From Ruegeria denitrificans (GTDB lineage Bacteria > Pseudomonadota > Alphaproteobacteria > Rhodobacterales > Rhodobacteraceae): DNA of 64,000 nt. The stretch is taken from positions 62,001-126,000 of the forward strand of contig NZ_CYUD01000012.1 in the NCBI RefSeq assembly GCF_001458295.1, read 5' to 3'. The notes below the pieces were generated by a model that worked only from the letters and a program-made list of their open reading frames with translations, was not told the DNA's origin and did not search any database. This document shows, piece by piece, positions 45,814-54,503 of this stretch (its first letter is position 1; the number at the start of each line of letters is the position of its first letter). The translations under genes and the position numbers were made by a program.

Positions 45814-46443
45814 TTATAGCTGCGCGCTGGGCCGGGCACTGACCGTCTCAAACCACGCCAACGTGGCCGAATTTTCCGTCGGTATCCGCGCCTTGATCAC
45901 ACGGGCGAAGTCAACGAAGACAAAGGCCGAGATATCGGCCAAGGTGAATTCGGGCCCGGCGACATAGGGGCTTGCCGCCAATCGCTTTTCCAGCAGAGTA
46001 AAGAAATGCACGACCCGCGCTGTACCCCGCTGCGCCAGTTCGGGTATCTGGGCGTAATGTATTGGGCCGGGAATCGCCCTGTCGGCAAAAGCGGGATGCC
46101 TGTTGCGCAATGTCTCGGCAATGGGTTTGCCACCTTGTTGTTCAACGATGCTGTTCCACATCAGAACCTGCCCTTTTTCGTCCGGAGTGCGCCCCAACAA
46201 AGGTGGCTCGGGAAAACGAGATTCAAGATAGGCAGCAATGCCAAGGTTTTCGGTCAGTGCTGTGCCCTCATCCGTAACCAGCACCGGCAGGGTTGCGTGC
46301 GGATTAACCGCCGTGAACGCGTCACTCAGCTGTTCGCCATTGGCGATCGAAATCTCGCGGGTTTCAATGTCCAACCCTTTTTCCGCAATGAACATGCGGG
46401 CCCGCCGTGGGTTCGGAGCGGTCACGCAATCGTAGAACAGCAT
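45814..46443 (-). CDS. Glutathione S-transferase family protein
   Basis: The 209-residue protein has an N-terminal thioredoxin-like GST domain (FYDCVTAPNPRRARMFIAEKG... ATLPVLVTDEGTALTEN, with the cis-Pro) and an all-helical C-terminal domain (FTLADISAFVFVDFARV). The likely catalytic residue is in the Tyr/Asp-Cys N-terminal segment. The substrate is unknown. It lies 16 bases downstream of the small methyltransferase on the same strand. Confidence 0.9.
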   Translation of the reverse strand: MLFYDCVTAPNPRRARMFIAEKGLDIETREISIANGEQLSDAFTAVNPHATLPVLVTDEGTALTENLGIAAYLESRFPEPPLLGRTPDEKGQVLMWNSIVEQQGGKPIAETLRNRHPAFADRAIPGPIHYAQIPELAQRGTARVVHFFTLLEKRLAASPYVAGPEFTLADISAFVFVDFARVIKARIPTENSATLAWFETVSARPSAQL

Positions 46444-46459
46444 CGAACGCTCCTATGTT

Positions 46460-46957
46460 TCAGCGGCGATAGACAAAGCAGCGGCCCTGAACCGCACCCG
46501 GCGGCAGGGGCAGTTCGGTCAGATCGTCGAAATAAGTCCGGTCACTGGACACCATCAAACCACCCTCTGCCAGCAACGGCTGAATCAGAGGCGACACGAA
46601 TCTGGCAAAGGCGTCGTTCTTCTCCCGATTATGTCCGCCAAGGTCTGCGTGAATCACGCTGGCGGTGGCCCCGAAGCGTCTAAGTGCTGCCGGCAGCGTT
46701 TCCCGCACATCGCCCAGAATCACCCGATCTTCGGGCGGCGTCGAATCCGGATGCGACGCCACGGCGCGCTCGAACACGTAAACGGGGCGGCCTTTCACAT
46801 TCTGCACCATGTGATGATAGGTACGCCCATTTCCCAAACCCAGTTCAAAAACCGGCCCCGGCATGCTGCGGGTTTCGGCAATCGCAAAATCCAGACAGGC
46901 GCGCTGCGACACCATACGGTCAATGAACAGATCGAGTCGGCTTTGATCGTCGGGCAC
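46460..46957 (-). CDS. Small class I SAM methyltransferase-like protein
   Basis: This 165-residue protein has a class I SAM motif in VFELGLGNGRTYHHMV, followed by YVFERAVASHPDSTPPED and HADLGGHNREKNDAF. It is a single short Rossmann domain without a substrate domain, and the acceptor is unknown. A second copy of the same type is at 63264-63740 in this window (GLGNGRTYDHL, CHPSSTPPAE). The start is GTG at 46957 with AAGGAGAG eight bases upstream; the longer open frame to 47173 has no start signal. Confidence 0.8.
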   Translation of the reverse strand: MPDDQSRLDLFIDRMVSQRACLDFAIAETRSMPGPVFELGLGNGRTYHHMVQNVKGRPVYVFERAVASHPDSTPPEDRVILGDVRETLPAALRRFGATASVIHADLGGHNREKNDAFARFVSPLIQPLLAEGGLMVSSDRTYFDDLTELPLPPGAVQGRCFVYRR

Positions 46958-47190
46958 GGGGAAATCTCTCCTTGATATCAGTCGATTTGCCAAATGGGGT
47001 CGACTCGGCCTGTGATGGCAAATCCTCAAGACTTTGTGTAGACAAATTGGTGTCAGTTTCACTTTTTCGCGACAATTCACCCCAAGAACGGGTTTGACTA
47101 CCCCGCCCCAACCGCGCGAAACTGCATCAAAAAACACAGGGAGTTGATTAAGCCGATGCCGACCCACGGCCAAACGGGTAGAATGCCCGC

Positions 47191-48963
47191 ATGACAGCGC
47201 TGTTGTCTGTCCGCGATCTCAGCATCGGATTTGGTGCAGGTGATTCCGTTGTCAAAGGCGTCAATTTCGACGTCGAGGCCGGGCAAACTCTGGCTTTGGT
47301 TGGCGAATCCGGTTCCGGCAAAACCATCTCATGCCGGGCGGCGTTGCGGATATTGCCGCGCACTGCGCAAATTCGCAGCGGCACGATCATTCTGAATGAT
47401 TCCAAGGGCACAGAAGATCTGACCAAGATCAGCGAAAAACAGATGCGCAACATTCGCGGTAACCGGGTTTCGATGATTTTTCAGGAACCGATGCGATCCC
47501 TGTCACCTCTGCACAAGATCGGCAATCAAGTCAGCGAGGTTCTGTGGCTGCACCGTGGCGCGTCCGAGGCGCAGGCCCGTAAAGAAGTTCTGACCCAGTT
47601 CGAACGTGTGGGTTTTCCCGATCCGCAGCGTGCGTATGATTCTTACCCGTTTGAATTGTCCGGAGGCATGCGGCAACGCGCTATGATTGCTATGGCGATG
47701 GTGTCCAAACCGGAATTGCTGATTGCCGACGAACCGACTACCGCACTTGACGTGACGACACAGGCACAGGTTCTGGGCCTGATCAAGGAATTGCAGCGCG
47801 AAACCGGCATGGCGCTGATCCTTGTCACGCACGACTTGGGTGTGGTCGCCAACATGGCCGAGCACGTCGTCGTCATGCACAAGGGACGCGTGATGGAATC
47901 CGGAGCCGCCGCCCCGATCCTGACGGACCCCGCGCATCCCTATACGCAGCAGTTGTTCAACGCCGCACCCGAGATTCCGGATGAGGACGCTGTTGGAATA
48001 CCGATGCCCAGCGAGGATCTGATCCTACAGATCAAGGATGTCTCGAAAACCTATACCTTGCGATCCAGCAAAGGCTGGCAAGGTCAACAACTGATCCATG
48101 CCTGCCGCGGTGTTGATTTGAGCCTGGCGCGCGGCAAGACGCTGGCTGTGGTCGGTGAGAGCGGCTCGGGCAAGACCACGGCAGCGCGTATCGCGCTGGG
48201 GGCCGAACTGCCCGATCCGGGCGGCGAGGTCCTGTTCCGAACTTCGGCGACTGAAGATCCGATTACCGTTCACCGTATGACCCGCGCCCAGCGCACCGCC
48301 TTTCAGCGCAAGGCGCAAATGGTGTTTCAGGACCCCTATAGCTCGCTCAGCCCTCGCATGCGCATTCAGGATGCCATGACCGAGCCGCTGGAGATCCACA
48401 AAATCGGCACGACTGCCGAACAGCGGGCCAAAGCCGCCGAGATGCTGCAACGGGTTGGGCTGAATTCCGACATGCTGAAACGCTATCCCCATGCTTTCTC
48501 TGGAGGTCAGCGGCAGCGCCTGTCTATTGCCCGCGCCATGATGCTGGATCCGCAGCTGATCGTCTGTGACGAGCCGACCTCGGCCTTGGATGTCTCGGTT
48601 CAGGAACAAATTCTGACGCTGCTGGAAAACCTGCAGGACAGTCTGAACCTGTCCTATTTCTTTATCTCGCACGACCTTGCCGTCGTAGCGCGCATCGCCG
48701 ACGAGGTAGCCGTGATGCGCCGCGGGCTGGTCGTTGAACAGGCTCCGCCCGAAACCCTTTTCTACAATCCCCGCCACCCTTACACCAAGGCGCTGATTGC
48801 CGCTCAGCCAGAACCTGACATCAACCGTCCGATCGACCTGAAATTGGTTGCTTTGGGCGCAGGTTCGCCAGACAGTTGGGATGACGCCTTCCGATTTACC
48901 GACTCCGTGATACCTTCGCTGGTAGAGATGGAACCCGGCCATAAGGTACGATGCCATGTATAA
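47191..48963 (+). CDS. Peptide ABC transporter ATP-binding protein (YejF-like, fused)
   Basis: The 590-residue protein holds two complete ABC ATPase domains in tandem. The first has LVGESGSGKTISCRAA, SYPFELSGGMRQR and LLIADEPTTALD; the second VVGESGSGKTTAARIA, YPHAFSGGQRQRLSIA and LIVCDEPTSALDV. Each is followed by an oligopeptide/dipeptide-type C-terminal extension. It powers the two permeases behind it. Order is F-A-B-E, and the SBP gene overlaps its end by eight bases. Confidence 0.93.
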   Translation: MTALLSVRDLSIGFGAGDSVVKGVNFDVEAGQTLALVGESGSGKTISCRAALRILPRTAQIRSGTIILNDSKGTEDLTKISEKQMRNIRGNRVSMIFQEPMRSLSPLHKIGNQVSEVLWLHRGASEAQARKEVLTQFERVGFPDPQRAYDSYPFELSGGMRQRAMIAMAMVSKPELLIADEPTTALDVTTQAQVLGLIKELQRETGMALILVTHDLGVVANMAEHVVVMHKGRVMESGAAAPILTDPAHPYTQQLFNAAPEIPDEDAVGIPMPSEDLILQIKDVSKTYTLRSSKGWQGQQLIHACRGVDLSLARGKTLAVVGESGSGKTTAARIALGAELPDPGGEVLFRTSATEDPITVHRMTRAQRTAFQRKAQMVFQDPYSSLSPRMRIQDAMTEPLEIHKIGTTAEQRAKAAEMLQRVGLNSDMLKRYPHAFSGGQRQRLSIARAMMLDPQLIVCDEPTSALDVSVQEQILTLLENLQDSLNLSYFFISHDLAVVARIADEVAVMRRGLVVEQAPPETLFYNPRHPYTKALIAAQPEPDINRPIDLKLVALGAGSPDSWDDAFRFTDSVIPSLVEMEPGHKVRCHV

Positions 48964-50869
48964 GACCACTCGCCCCCTGTTTCTGGCTGCTACAATGGCA
49001 GCTGCATCATGGATGCTGCCCGCCGCCGCAGACACACCCACCCCACAGGAAAGCGGATTTTGGGAAAGTGAAGTGAATGCGGGCAATCTTCCACCCGTTC
49101 AGGACCGTCTTCCAGACGAACCGCTCGTTGTCGATCTGTCGGCCAAAGGGCGTGAATTCGGAACGCCGGGCGGCACATTGCGCACCATGGTGACCCGCTC
49201 CAAGGACATCCGGCAGATGGTTGTCTATGGCTATGCGCGATTGGTGGGCTTCAACGAAAACTACGAACTTGTCCCTGATCTGCTGGAGTCGTTTGAGAGC
49301 GAGGACAACCGCAAGTTCACTCTGAACCTGCGCGAGGGGCATAAATGGTCTGATGGATCGCCGTTTACTTCGGAAGACTTCCGATATTGGTGGGAAGACG
49401 TCGCGAGTAACGAACTGCTCAGCCCATCCGGCCCGCCTGATTTCCTGATCGTTGAAGGCAAGACGCCCACGGTATCCTTCCCCGACGAAACAACCGTTGT
49501 CTTTGAATGGGAGGACCCGAATCCGGACTTCCTGCAATCACTGGCACAGGCGCGCCCGCCCTTCATTTACAGACCGGCCGCGTTTCTGAAACCTTATCAC
49601 GAGAAATATGCGGACCCCGATGAAATGGCCGCGCTGGTCGAAGACAATCGCGTCAAAAGCTGGGCGGCGCTGCATAACAAGCTGGACAACCTCTACAAGT
49701 TCGACAACCACGAACTGCCCACGCTGCAGCCATGGCTGAATGCCAGTTCGGGCAAGAAAATCCGGCACAATTTCGTGCGTAACCCCTATTACCACCGCAT
49801 CGACAGTAAAGGCGTGCAGTTGCCCTATGTCGACGTGGTAGAGATGGAGATTGTCGCCCCTGGTCTGGTCGCAGCGAAAACCAATGCTGGTGAAACCGAC
49901 CTGCAGGGACGTGGGTTGGCGTTCCGCGATGCCTCGATCCTGAAAAAGGGGGAAGAGGGCGGCAATTACAAGACGCGGCTGTGGAAGACCGGGGTCGCCT
50001 CACAAATTGCGATCTATCCGAACCTGAATTTCACCGACGAGGGTTGGCGCGAAGTTCTGCGCGATGTCCGCGTGCGCCGCGCTCTGTCACTGGCCATTGA
50101 TCGCAAGACGATCAATCAGGCGCTGTATTTCAAGCTCGCGAAACCCGGCGCTATGTCGGTGCTGCCTGCATCCCCATTCTATGATGAGGAGAACGCAAAA
50201 GCCTGGGCCCAGTTTGATGTCGGGCAGGCCAATGCCTTGCTGGATGAGGTCGGATTGACCGAGCGCGACAAGAACGGCATCCGCTTGCTGCCCGACGGCC
50301 GCCCGATGGAACTGATCATCGAAACCGCTGGTGAGCGGCAAGAGGTCGAGAACGCCCTGCAAATCGTCACCGACACATGGCGCGAAATCGGTGTGGACCT
50401 GGTGATGCGTCCGCTGGACCGTGACATTCTGCGCAATCGTGTATTCGCTGGGAACACCATGGCTTCGGTCTGGTTTGGCTGGGATGACGGTATTCCACAG
50501 GCACACACCTCGCCCGCTTATCTGGCACCGACTGATCAGGTCTTTCTGGCCTGGCCAAAATGGGGGCAATTTTATCAGACTGGCGGTGACGCAGGCGAAG
50601 CCCCCGATATGCCTGAGGCAGAACGCCTGATGCAACTGGCCCACGATTGGGAAACCGCCACGAACGATGATGATCGCAAGGCGATCTGGACCGAGATGCT
50701 CAACATTCATGCCGACCAACTATTTGCTATCGGCATTCTGAACGGCGCACCACAGCCCGTCGTGGTATCAAACCGCCTGCGCAATGTGCCTGAACAGGCC
50801 ATGTGGGCGTGGGAGCCCGGCGCGCATTTCGGCATTCACCGGCCGGACGAATTCTTTTTCGCCGACTGA
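48956..50869 (+). CDS. Peptide-type ABC transporter substrate-binding protein (YejA-like, family 5)
   Basis: The 637-residue SBP has a signal peptide (LFLAATMAAASWMLPAAADT) and the family-5 core. YGYARLVGFNENYELVPDLLE and RKFTLNLREGHKWSDGSPFT are early marks, with VRRALSLAIDRKTINQAL in the second half. Length fits YejA rather than the short DppA. The ligand may be an oligopeptide or another modified small molecule. It overlaps the ATPase gene by eight bases. Confidence 0.92.
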   Translation: MYKTTRPLFLAATMAAASWMLPAAADTPTPQESGFWESEVNAGNLPPVQDRLPDEPLVVDLSAKGREFGTPGGTLRTMVTRSKDIRQMVVYGYARLVGFNENYELVPDLLESFESEDNRKFTLNLREGHKWSDGSPFTSEDFRYWWEDVASNELLSPSGPPDFLIVEGKTPTVSFPDETTVVFEWEDPNPDFLQSLAQARPPFIYRPAAFLKPYHEKYADPDEMAALVEDNRVKSWAALHNKLDNLYKFDNHELPTLQPWLNASSGKKIRHNFVRNPYYHRIDSKGVQLPYVDVVEMEIVAPGLVAAKTNAGETDLQGRGLAFRDASILKKGEEGGNYKTRLWKTGVASQIAIYPNLNFTDEGWREVLRDVRVRRALSLAIDRKTINQALYFKLAKPGAMSVLPASPFYDEENAKAWAQFDVGQANALLDEVGLTERDKNGIRLLPDGRPMELIIETAGERQEVENALQIVTDTWREIGVDLVMRPLDRDILRNRVFAGNTMASVWFGWDDGIPQAHTSPAYLAPTDQVFLAWPKWGQFYQTGGDAGEAPDMPEAERLMQLAHDWETATNDDDRKAIWTEMLNIHADQLFAIGILNGAPQPVVVSNRLRNVPEQAMWAWEPGAHFGIHRPDEFFFAD

Positions 50870-50883
50870 TCAGGAGCAGCTAA

Positions 50884-51912
50884 ATGGTCATGCTGCGCTA
50901 TGCGGTGTATCGCTTTTTCACGATGCTGCTGACTCTGTTGGTGGTGTCGGTGCTGATCTTTGTGATCATCAACCTGCCGCCCGGTGACTACCTCAGCAAC
51001 CAGATTGCCGAGTTACAGGCTTCGGGGCAGTCGGCTGGCGTGGCCAAGGCGGAGTTTCTGCGCGCAGAATATGCGCTAGACCGGCCCGTCTGGGAACAAT
51101 ACCTGATCTGGATGGGTTTCTGGCCTGGCCCCCACGGGTTTGAGGGTCTTTTGCAGGGCAACTATGGCTGGTCCTTCGAATTCGACCGCCCCGTGGCCGA
51201 GATCGTGGGCGACACCCTTTGGCTGACCGTGGTGGTCAATCTGGCGGCAATCCTTTTCGTCTATGCTGTAGCTCTGCCGCTTGGTGTTCTCGCCGCTGCC
51301 AAGTCCCGGACCTGGATCGACTATACGTCGGCTTTTGTGGGGTACCTGGGTCTGGCCACGCCCAACTTTCTGCTAGCGCTGATCCTGTTCTACTACGGCC
51401 ATCGCTATTTCAACCTGCCCATCGGCGGCTTGATGGATCCGTCCTTCGAAGGGCTGCCCATGAGCTGGGATAAACTGAAATCCATCCTTGTCCATCTGAT
51501 CGTTCCGACCTTTGTGATCGGCACATCTGGGGCCTCGGCAATGATGCAGCGCCTGCGGGCCAACATGCTGGACGAGCTGGGCAAACCCTATGTGGAAACC
51601 GCCATCGCCAAGGGTATGGCCCCGTCTCGAATGCTGACAAAATACCCGTTGCGCGTGGCGTTCAACCCGTTCGTGGCGGATATCGGCAACCTGCTGCCTT
51701 CGATGGTGTCTGGCTCGGTTTTGGTCTCGGTTGTTCTCGGCCTGCAAACCATCGGCCCCACCCTTCTGACAGCATTGAAAACGCAGGATCAGTTCCTGTC
51801 TGCCTTCATTCTGATGTTCGTGGCCCTGCTGACCCTGATCGGCACTATGATATCCGATATTCTGCTGGTCATGCTTGACCCGCGCATCCGGTACGAGGGG
51901 CGTGAAGCATGA
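50884..51912 (+). CDS. Peptide ABC transporter permease (YejB-like)
   Basis: The 342-residue inner-membrane permease has six helices and an N-terminal periplasmic loop before helix 2, as in the YejB/OppB family. The EAA loop is seen around YVETAIAKGMAPSRMLTKYPLRVAF (segment starting near residue 236). It pairs with the next permease, whose start overlaps its stop (ATGA). Confidence 0.92.
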   Translation: MVMLRYAVYRFFTMLLTLLVVSVLIFVIINLPPGDYLSNQIAELQASGQSAGVAKAEFLRAEYALDRPVWEQYLIWMGFWPGPHGFEGLLQGNYGWSFEFDRPVAEIVGDTLWLTVVVNLAAILFVYAVALPLGVLAAAKSRTWIDYTSAFVGYLGLATPNFLLALILFYYGHRYFNLPIGGLMDPSFEGLPMSWDKLKSILVHLIVPTFVIGTSGASAMMQRLRANMLDELGKPYVETAIAKGMAPSRMLTKYPLRVAFNPFVADIGNLLPSMVSGSVLVSVVLGLQTIGPTLLTALKTQDQFLSAFILMFVALLTLIGTMISDILLVMLDPRIRYEGREA

Positions 51913-53063
51913 CCCAACTTCCCGACGGTCGTTATGTCGACGACACACCCTATGACCCGGACGCCGCCCTGCAACAGCTTGAGCGCGCTGATCTCGACGC
52001 CCCAAACTGGGTGCTGGTCTGGCGCAAATTCAGGACCCACAAGCTGGGCCTGATCTCGGGCGTTTTCCTGCTGCTGTGCTATCTGATGCTACCCTTTGCG
52101 GGGTTCATCGCGCCCTATGGCCCGAATGAACGGAACGGAGAGCACCTCTATGCCCCGCCGCAAAGCATCAACTGGTTTTACGAGGGCGAATTCATTGGCC
52201 CGCACGTCTTTCCCATCGTTGCCGAAGCTGATCTGGAAACCTTCCAGTGGAAATTCGTACCCGACCTCGAAGACCCTCGGCCAATCAAGTTTTTCTGTGG
52301 GGCGTCAGAATATAAACTGGCTGGCCTGATCAAAACTGACACCCATTTGTTCTGCGCCCCTGAAGGCGCAACGCTGTTCCTATGGGGGTCTGATCGTCTG
52401 GGACGTGATGTTTTCAGCCGCATTCTCTATGGCGCGCAACTGTCGCTGACCGTGGGTCTGATCGGCATCTCGGTGTCTTTCACCCTTGGAATTATTTTCG
52501 GTTCGATGGCTGGCTATTTCGGCGGCAAGATCGACTGGGTGATAAATAGGATCATCGAAATCCTGCGATCCCTACCCGAACTGCCCCTGTGGCTGGCCCT
52601 GTCCGCCGCTGTGCCTTCGAACTGGAGCCCGGTGGCGGTGTTCTTCATTATCTCGATCATCCTCGGCATACTTGATTGGCCTGGTCTGGCAAGATCCGTA
52701 CGCGCCAAATTCCTGTCGCTGCGCGAAGAAGAATACGTACGCGCGGCCGAGATGATGGGCGCAAGCTCGGGTCGGGTGATCCGCAAGCACTTGCTGCCGA
52801 ACTTCATGTCCCATCTGATTGCATCGGCCACCCTGTCGATCCCTGCGATGATCCTGGGGGAAACGGCGCTCAGCTTCCTTGGTCTTGGGCTGCGCGCACC
52901 CGCAGTCAGCTGGGGTGTGATGCTGAATGACGCACAGAACCTCGCCTCGATCGAGATCTACCCGTGGACGGCAATCCCGATGCTGCCGATTATCGTTATC
53001 GTGCTCGCCTTCAACTTCCTGGGCGACGGATTGCGTGACAGTTTGGACCCGTATCAGCAATGA
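51909..53063 (+). CDS. Peptide ABC transporter permease (YejE-like)
   Basis: The 384-residue permease has a large N-terminal insertion between helix 1 and helix 2 (about residues 65-165, YGPNERNGEHLYAPP to FLWGSDRLGRDVFSRIL), as in YejE. The EAA loop is YVRAAEMMGASSGRVIRKH. The domain is of the OppC/DppC class. Its stop overlaps the start of the CoA-transferase gene (ATGA), coupling them. Confidence 0.92.
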   Translation: MTQLPDGRYVDDTPYDPDAALQQLERADLDAPNWVLVWRKFRTHKLGLISGVFLLLCYLMLPFAGFIAPYGPNERNGEHLYAPPQSINWFYEGEFIGPHVFPIVAEADLETFQWKFVPDLEDPRPIKFFCGASEYKLAGLIKTDTHLFCAPEGATLFLWGSDRLGRDVFSRILYGAQLSLTVGLIGISVSFTLGIIFGSMAGYFGGKIDWVINRIIEILRSLPELPLWLALSAAVPSNWSPVAVFFIISIILGILDWPGLARSVRAKFLSLREEEYVRAAEMMGASSGRVIRKHLLPNFMSHLIASATLSIPAMILGETALSFLGLGLRAPAVSWGVMLNDAQNLASIEIYPWTAIPMLPIIVIVLAFNFLGDGLRDSLDPYQQ

Positions 53064-54415
53064 GCCTGATTTCCGCCCTCCCCGCTGTAGACAGCTACAA
53101 GTCGACCGGGAAGGGCGCATGGTCCAGCGCGCTTGCTGTATCCGAACTGGCAACCGCCAGTTTCGCTGCCGTTGGTCAAGAGTTGGCGCGCCTGATCACA
53201 GCGATGAACCTTGCACCCACAGCGCCTGAGATATCGATCAATCATCGTTTGGCTTCACTGTGGTACGGGTCTTCGTTCAAACCGGACGGGTGGGAGATGC
53301 CCAGCCTTTGGGACCCGATCGCCGGGGATTATCAGGCGTCGGATGGCTGGATCAGGCTGCACACCAATCTGTCCCGCCACCGGGCAGCGGCGCTGAAGGT
53401 GCTGGAGGCGAAAGCCAACCGGGACGCGGTTGCACAAGCTGTGAAAAACTGGTCCATCGCCAATTTGGAAACCTCGGTTGTGGCCGAGGGTGGAGCGGCC
53501 GCCGCCATGCGCGGCCGGACCGAATGGCTGGAACATCCGCAAGGGCGGGCGGTGTCGCGCGATCCGCTGATTGGATGGCACAGCCCGCGACATATCACGC
53601 TGCGCGACCGTCCTGAGGCAACGGCCCGACGTCCATTGGCGGGCTTGCGCGTCCTGGACCTGACGCGCGTTCTGGCCGGGCCGGTCTCGACCCGAACGCT
53701 GGCGGGGTTCGGGGCCGAAGTGCTGCGCATTGATCCCCCCGGGTGGGATGAGCCGGGCGTCATCCCCGACATCTCATTGGGCAAGCACTGTGCCTATCTG
53801 GACCTGAAATCGCCCGCCGGTCTAAAAAAGCTGGAAGACCTGCTGGCGCAAGCGGATGTTTTTATCCATGGCTACCGCCCGGGTGCTTTGGATGCGCTTG
53901 GTCTGACCAAGGTCAAACGGGATGAGCTGGCCCCTAACCGAGTTGAGGTCACTCTGAATGCGTATGGCTGGCAGGGGCCATGGTCCAACAGACGCGGTTT
54001 TGACAGCCTCATACAGATGAGCGCTGGCATCGCAGATGCCGGTCGTGCTTGGGCCAAGGCTGAAAACCCCACCCCGCTGCCGGTTCAGGCGCTGGATCAC
54101 GCGACAGGCTATCTGATGGCTGCTGCGGTCCTGTCCGCACTGGCCGAGGCCGCCTCCTCAAACTCCATCATGCTTGCGCAGCTGTCGCTGGCCCGTACCG
54201 CGGAACTGCTGGCCGCGCTGGCAAAATCCGAACAGGACGAAGAAATCACAACCGCTGCGGCAACAGATTGCGCACAAGAGGTTGAACTATCCGACTGGGG
54301 GCCCGGCCATCGCCTGAAACCGGCATTGTCCGTAGGCCCGGCGCGCATGTCTTGGCCTGTACCGGCTGCGAAACTCGGCACATCCCAACCCATCTGGCCT
54401 TCGCTGGCCACCTAA
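53060..54415 (+). CDS. Family III CoA-transferase
   Basis: The 451-residue protein of the CaiB/BaiF family has LAGLRVLDLTRVLAGPVSTR, GAEVLRIDPPGWDEP, YLDLKSPAGLKKLEDLLAQA and FIHGYRPGALDALGL, the interlocked-fold signature. The catalytic Asp of this family normally lies just after this segment and is not certain here. About 200 N-terminal residues precede the CoA-transferase core, itself an unusual extension. It moves CoA between acyl groups; the donor and acceptor are unknown. It is the last gene of the ABC operon. Confidence 0.85.
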   Translation: MSLISALPAVDSYKSTGKGAWSSALAVSELATASFAAVGQELARLITAMNLAPTAPEISINHRLASLWYGSSFKPDGWEMPSLWDPIAGDYQASDGWIRLHTNLSRHRAAALKVLEAKANRDAVAQAVKNWSIANLETSVVAEGGAAAAMRGRTEWLEHPQGRAVSRDPLIGWHSPRHITLRDRPEATARRPLAGLRVLDLTRVLAGPVSTRTLAGFGAEVLRIDPPGWDEPGVIPDISLGKHCAYLDLKSPAGLKKLEDLLAQADVFIHGYRPGALDALGLTKVKRDELAPNRVEVTLNAYGWQGPWSNRRGFDSLIQMSAGIADAGRAWAKAENPTPLPVQALDHATGYLMAAAVLSALAEAASSNSIMLAQLSLARTAELLAALAKSEQDEEITTAAATDCAQEVELSDWGPGHRLKPALSVGPARMSWPVPAAKLGTSQPIWPSLAT

Positions 54416-54453
54416 CCCGGTCGCCGCGCGGCACGCGCGGCCCGGCCAAACGC

Positions 54454-54488
54454 TTTGGGTAGCGTCTCGTTAGAGACGCATCCCAAAA
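54454..54488. terminator. Long bidirectional hairpin between CoA-transferase and MscS genes
   Basis: TTTGGG (54454-54459) pairs with CCCAAA (54482-54487), and after two mismatched bases GCGTCTC (54462-54468) pairs with GAGACGC (54473-54479) around a GTTA loop. Convergent genes flank it. A four-A run follows on the plus strand and CTTTTGGG begins the minus side. Confidence 0.75.
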
Positions 54489-54503
54489 GAGCGGGAGCCG
54501 CCC

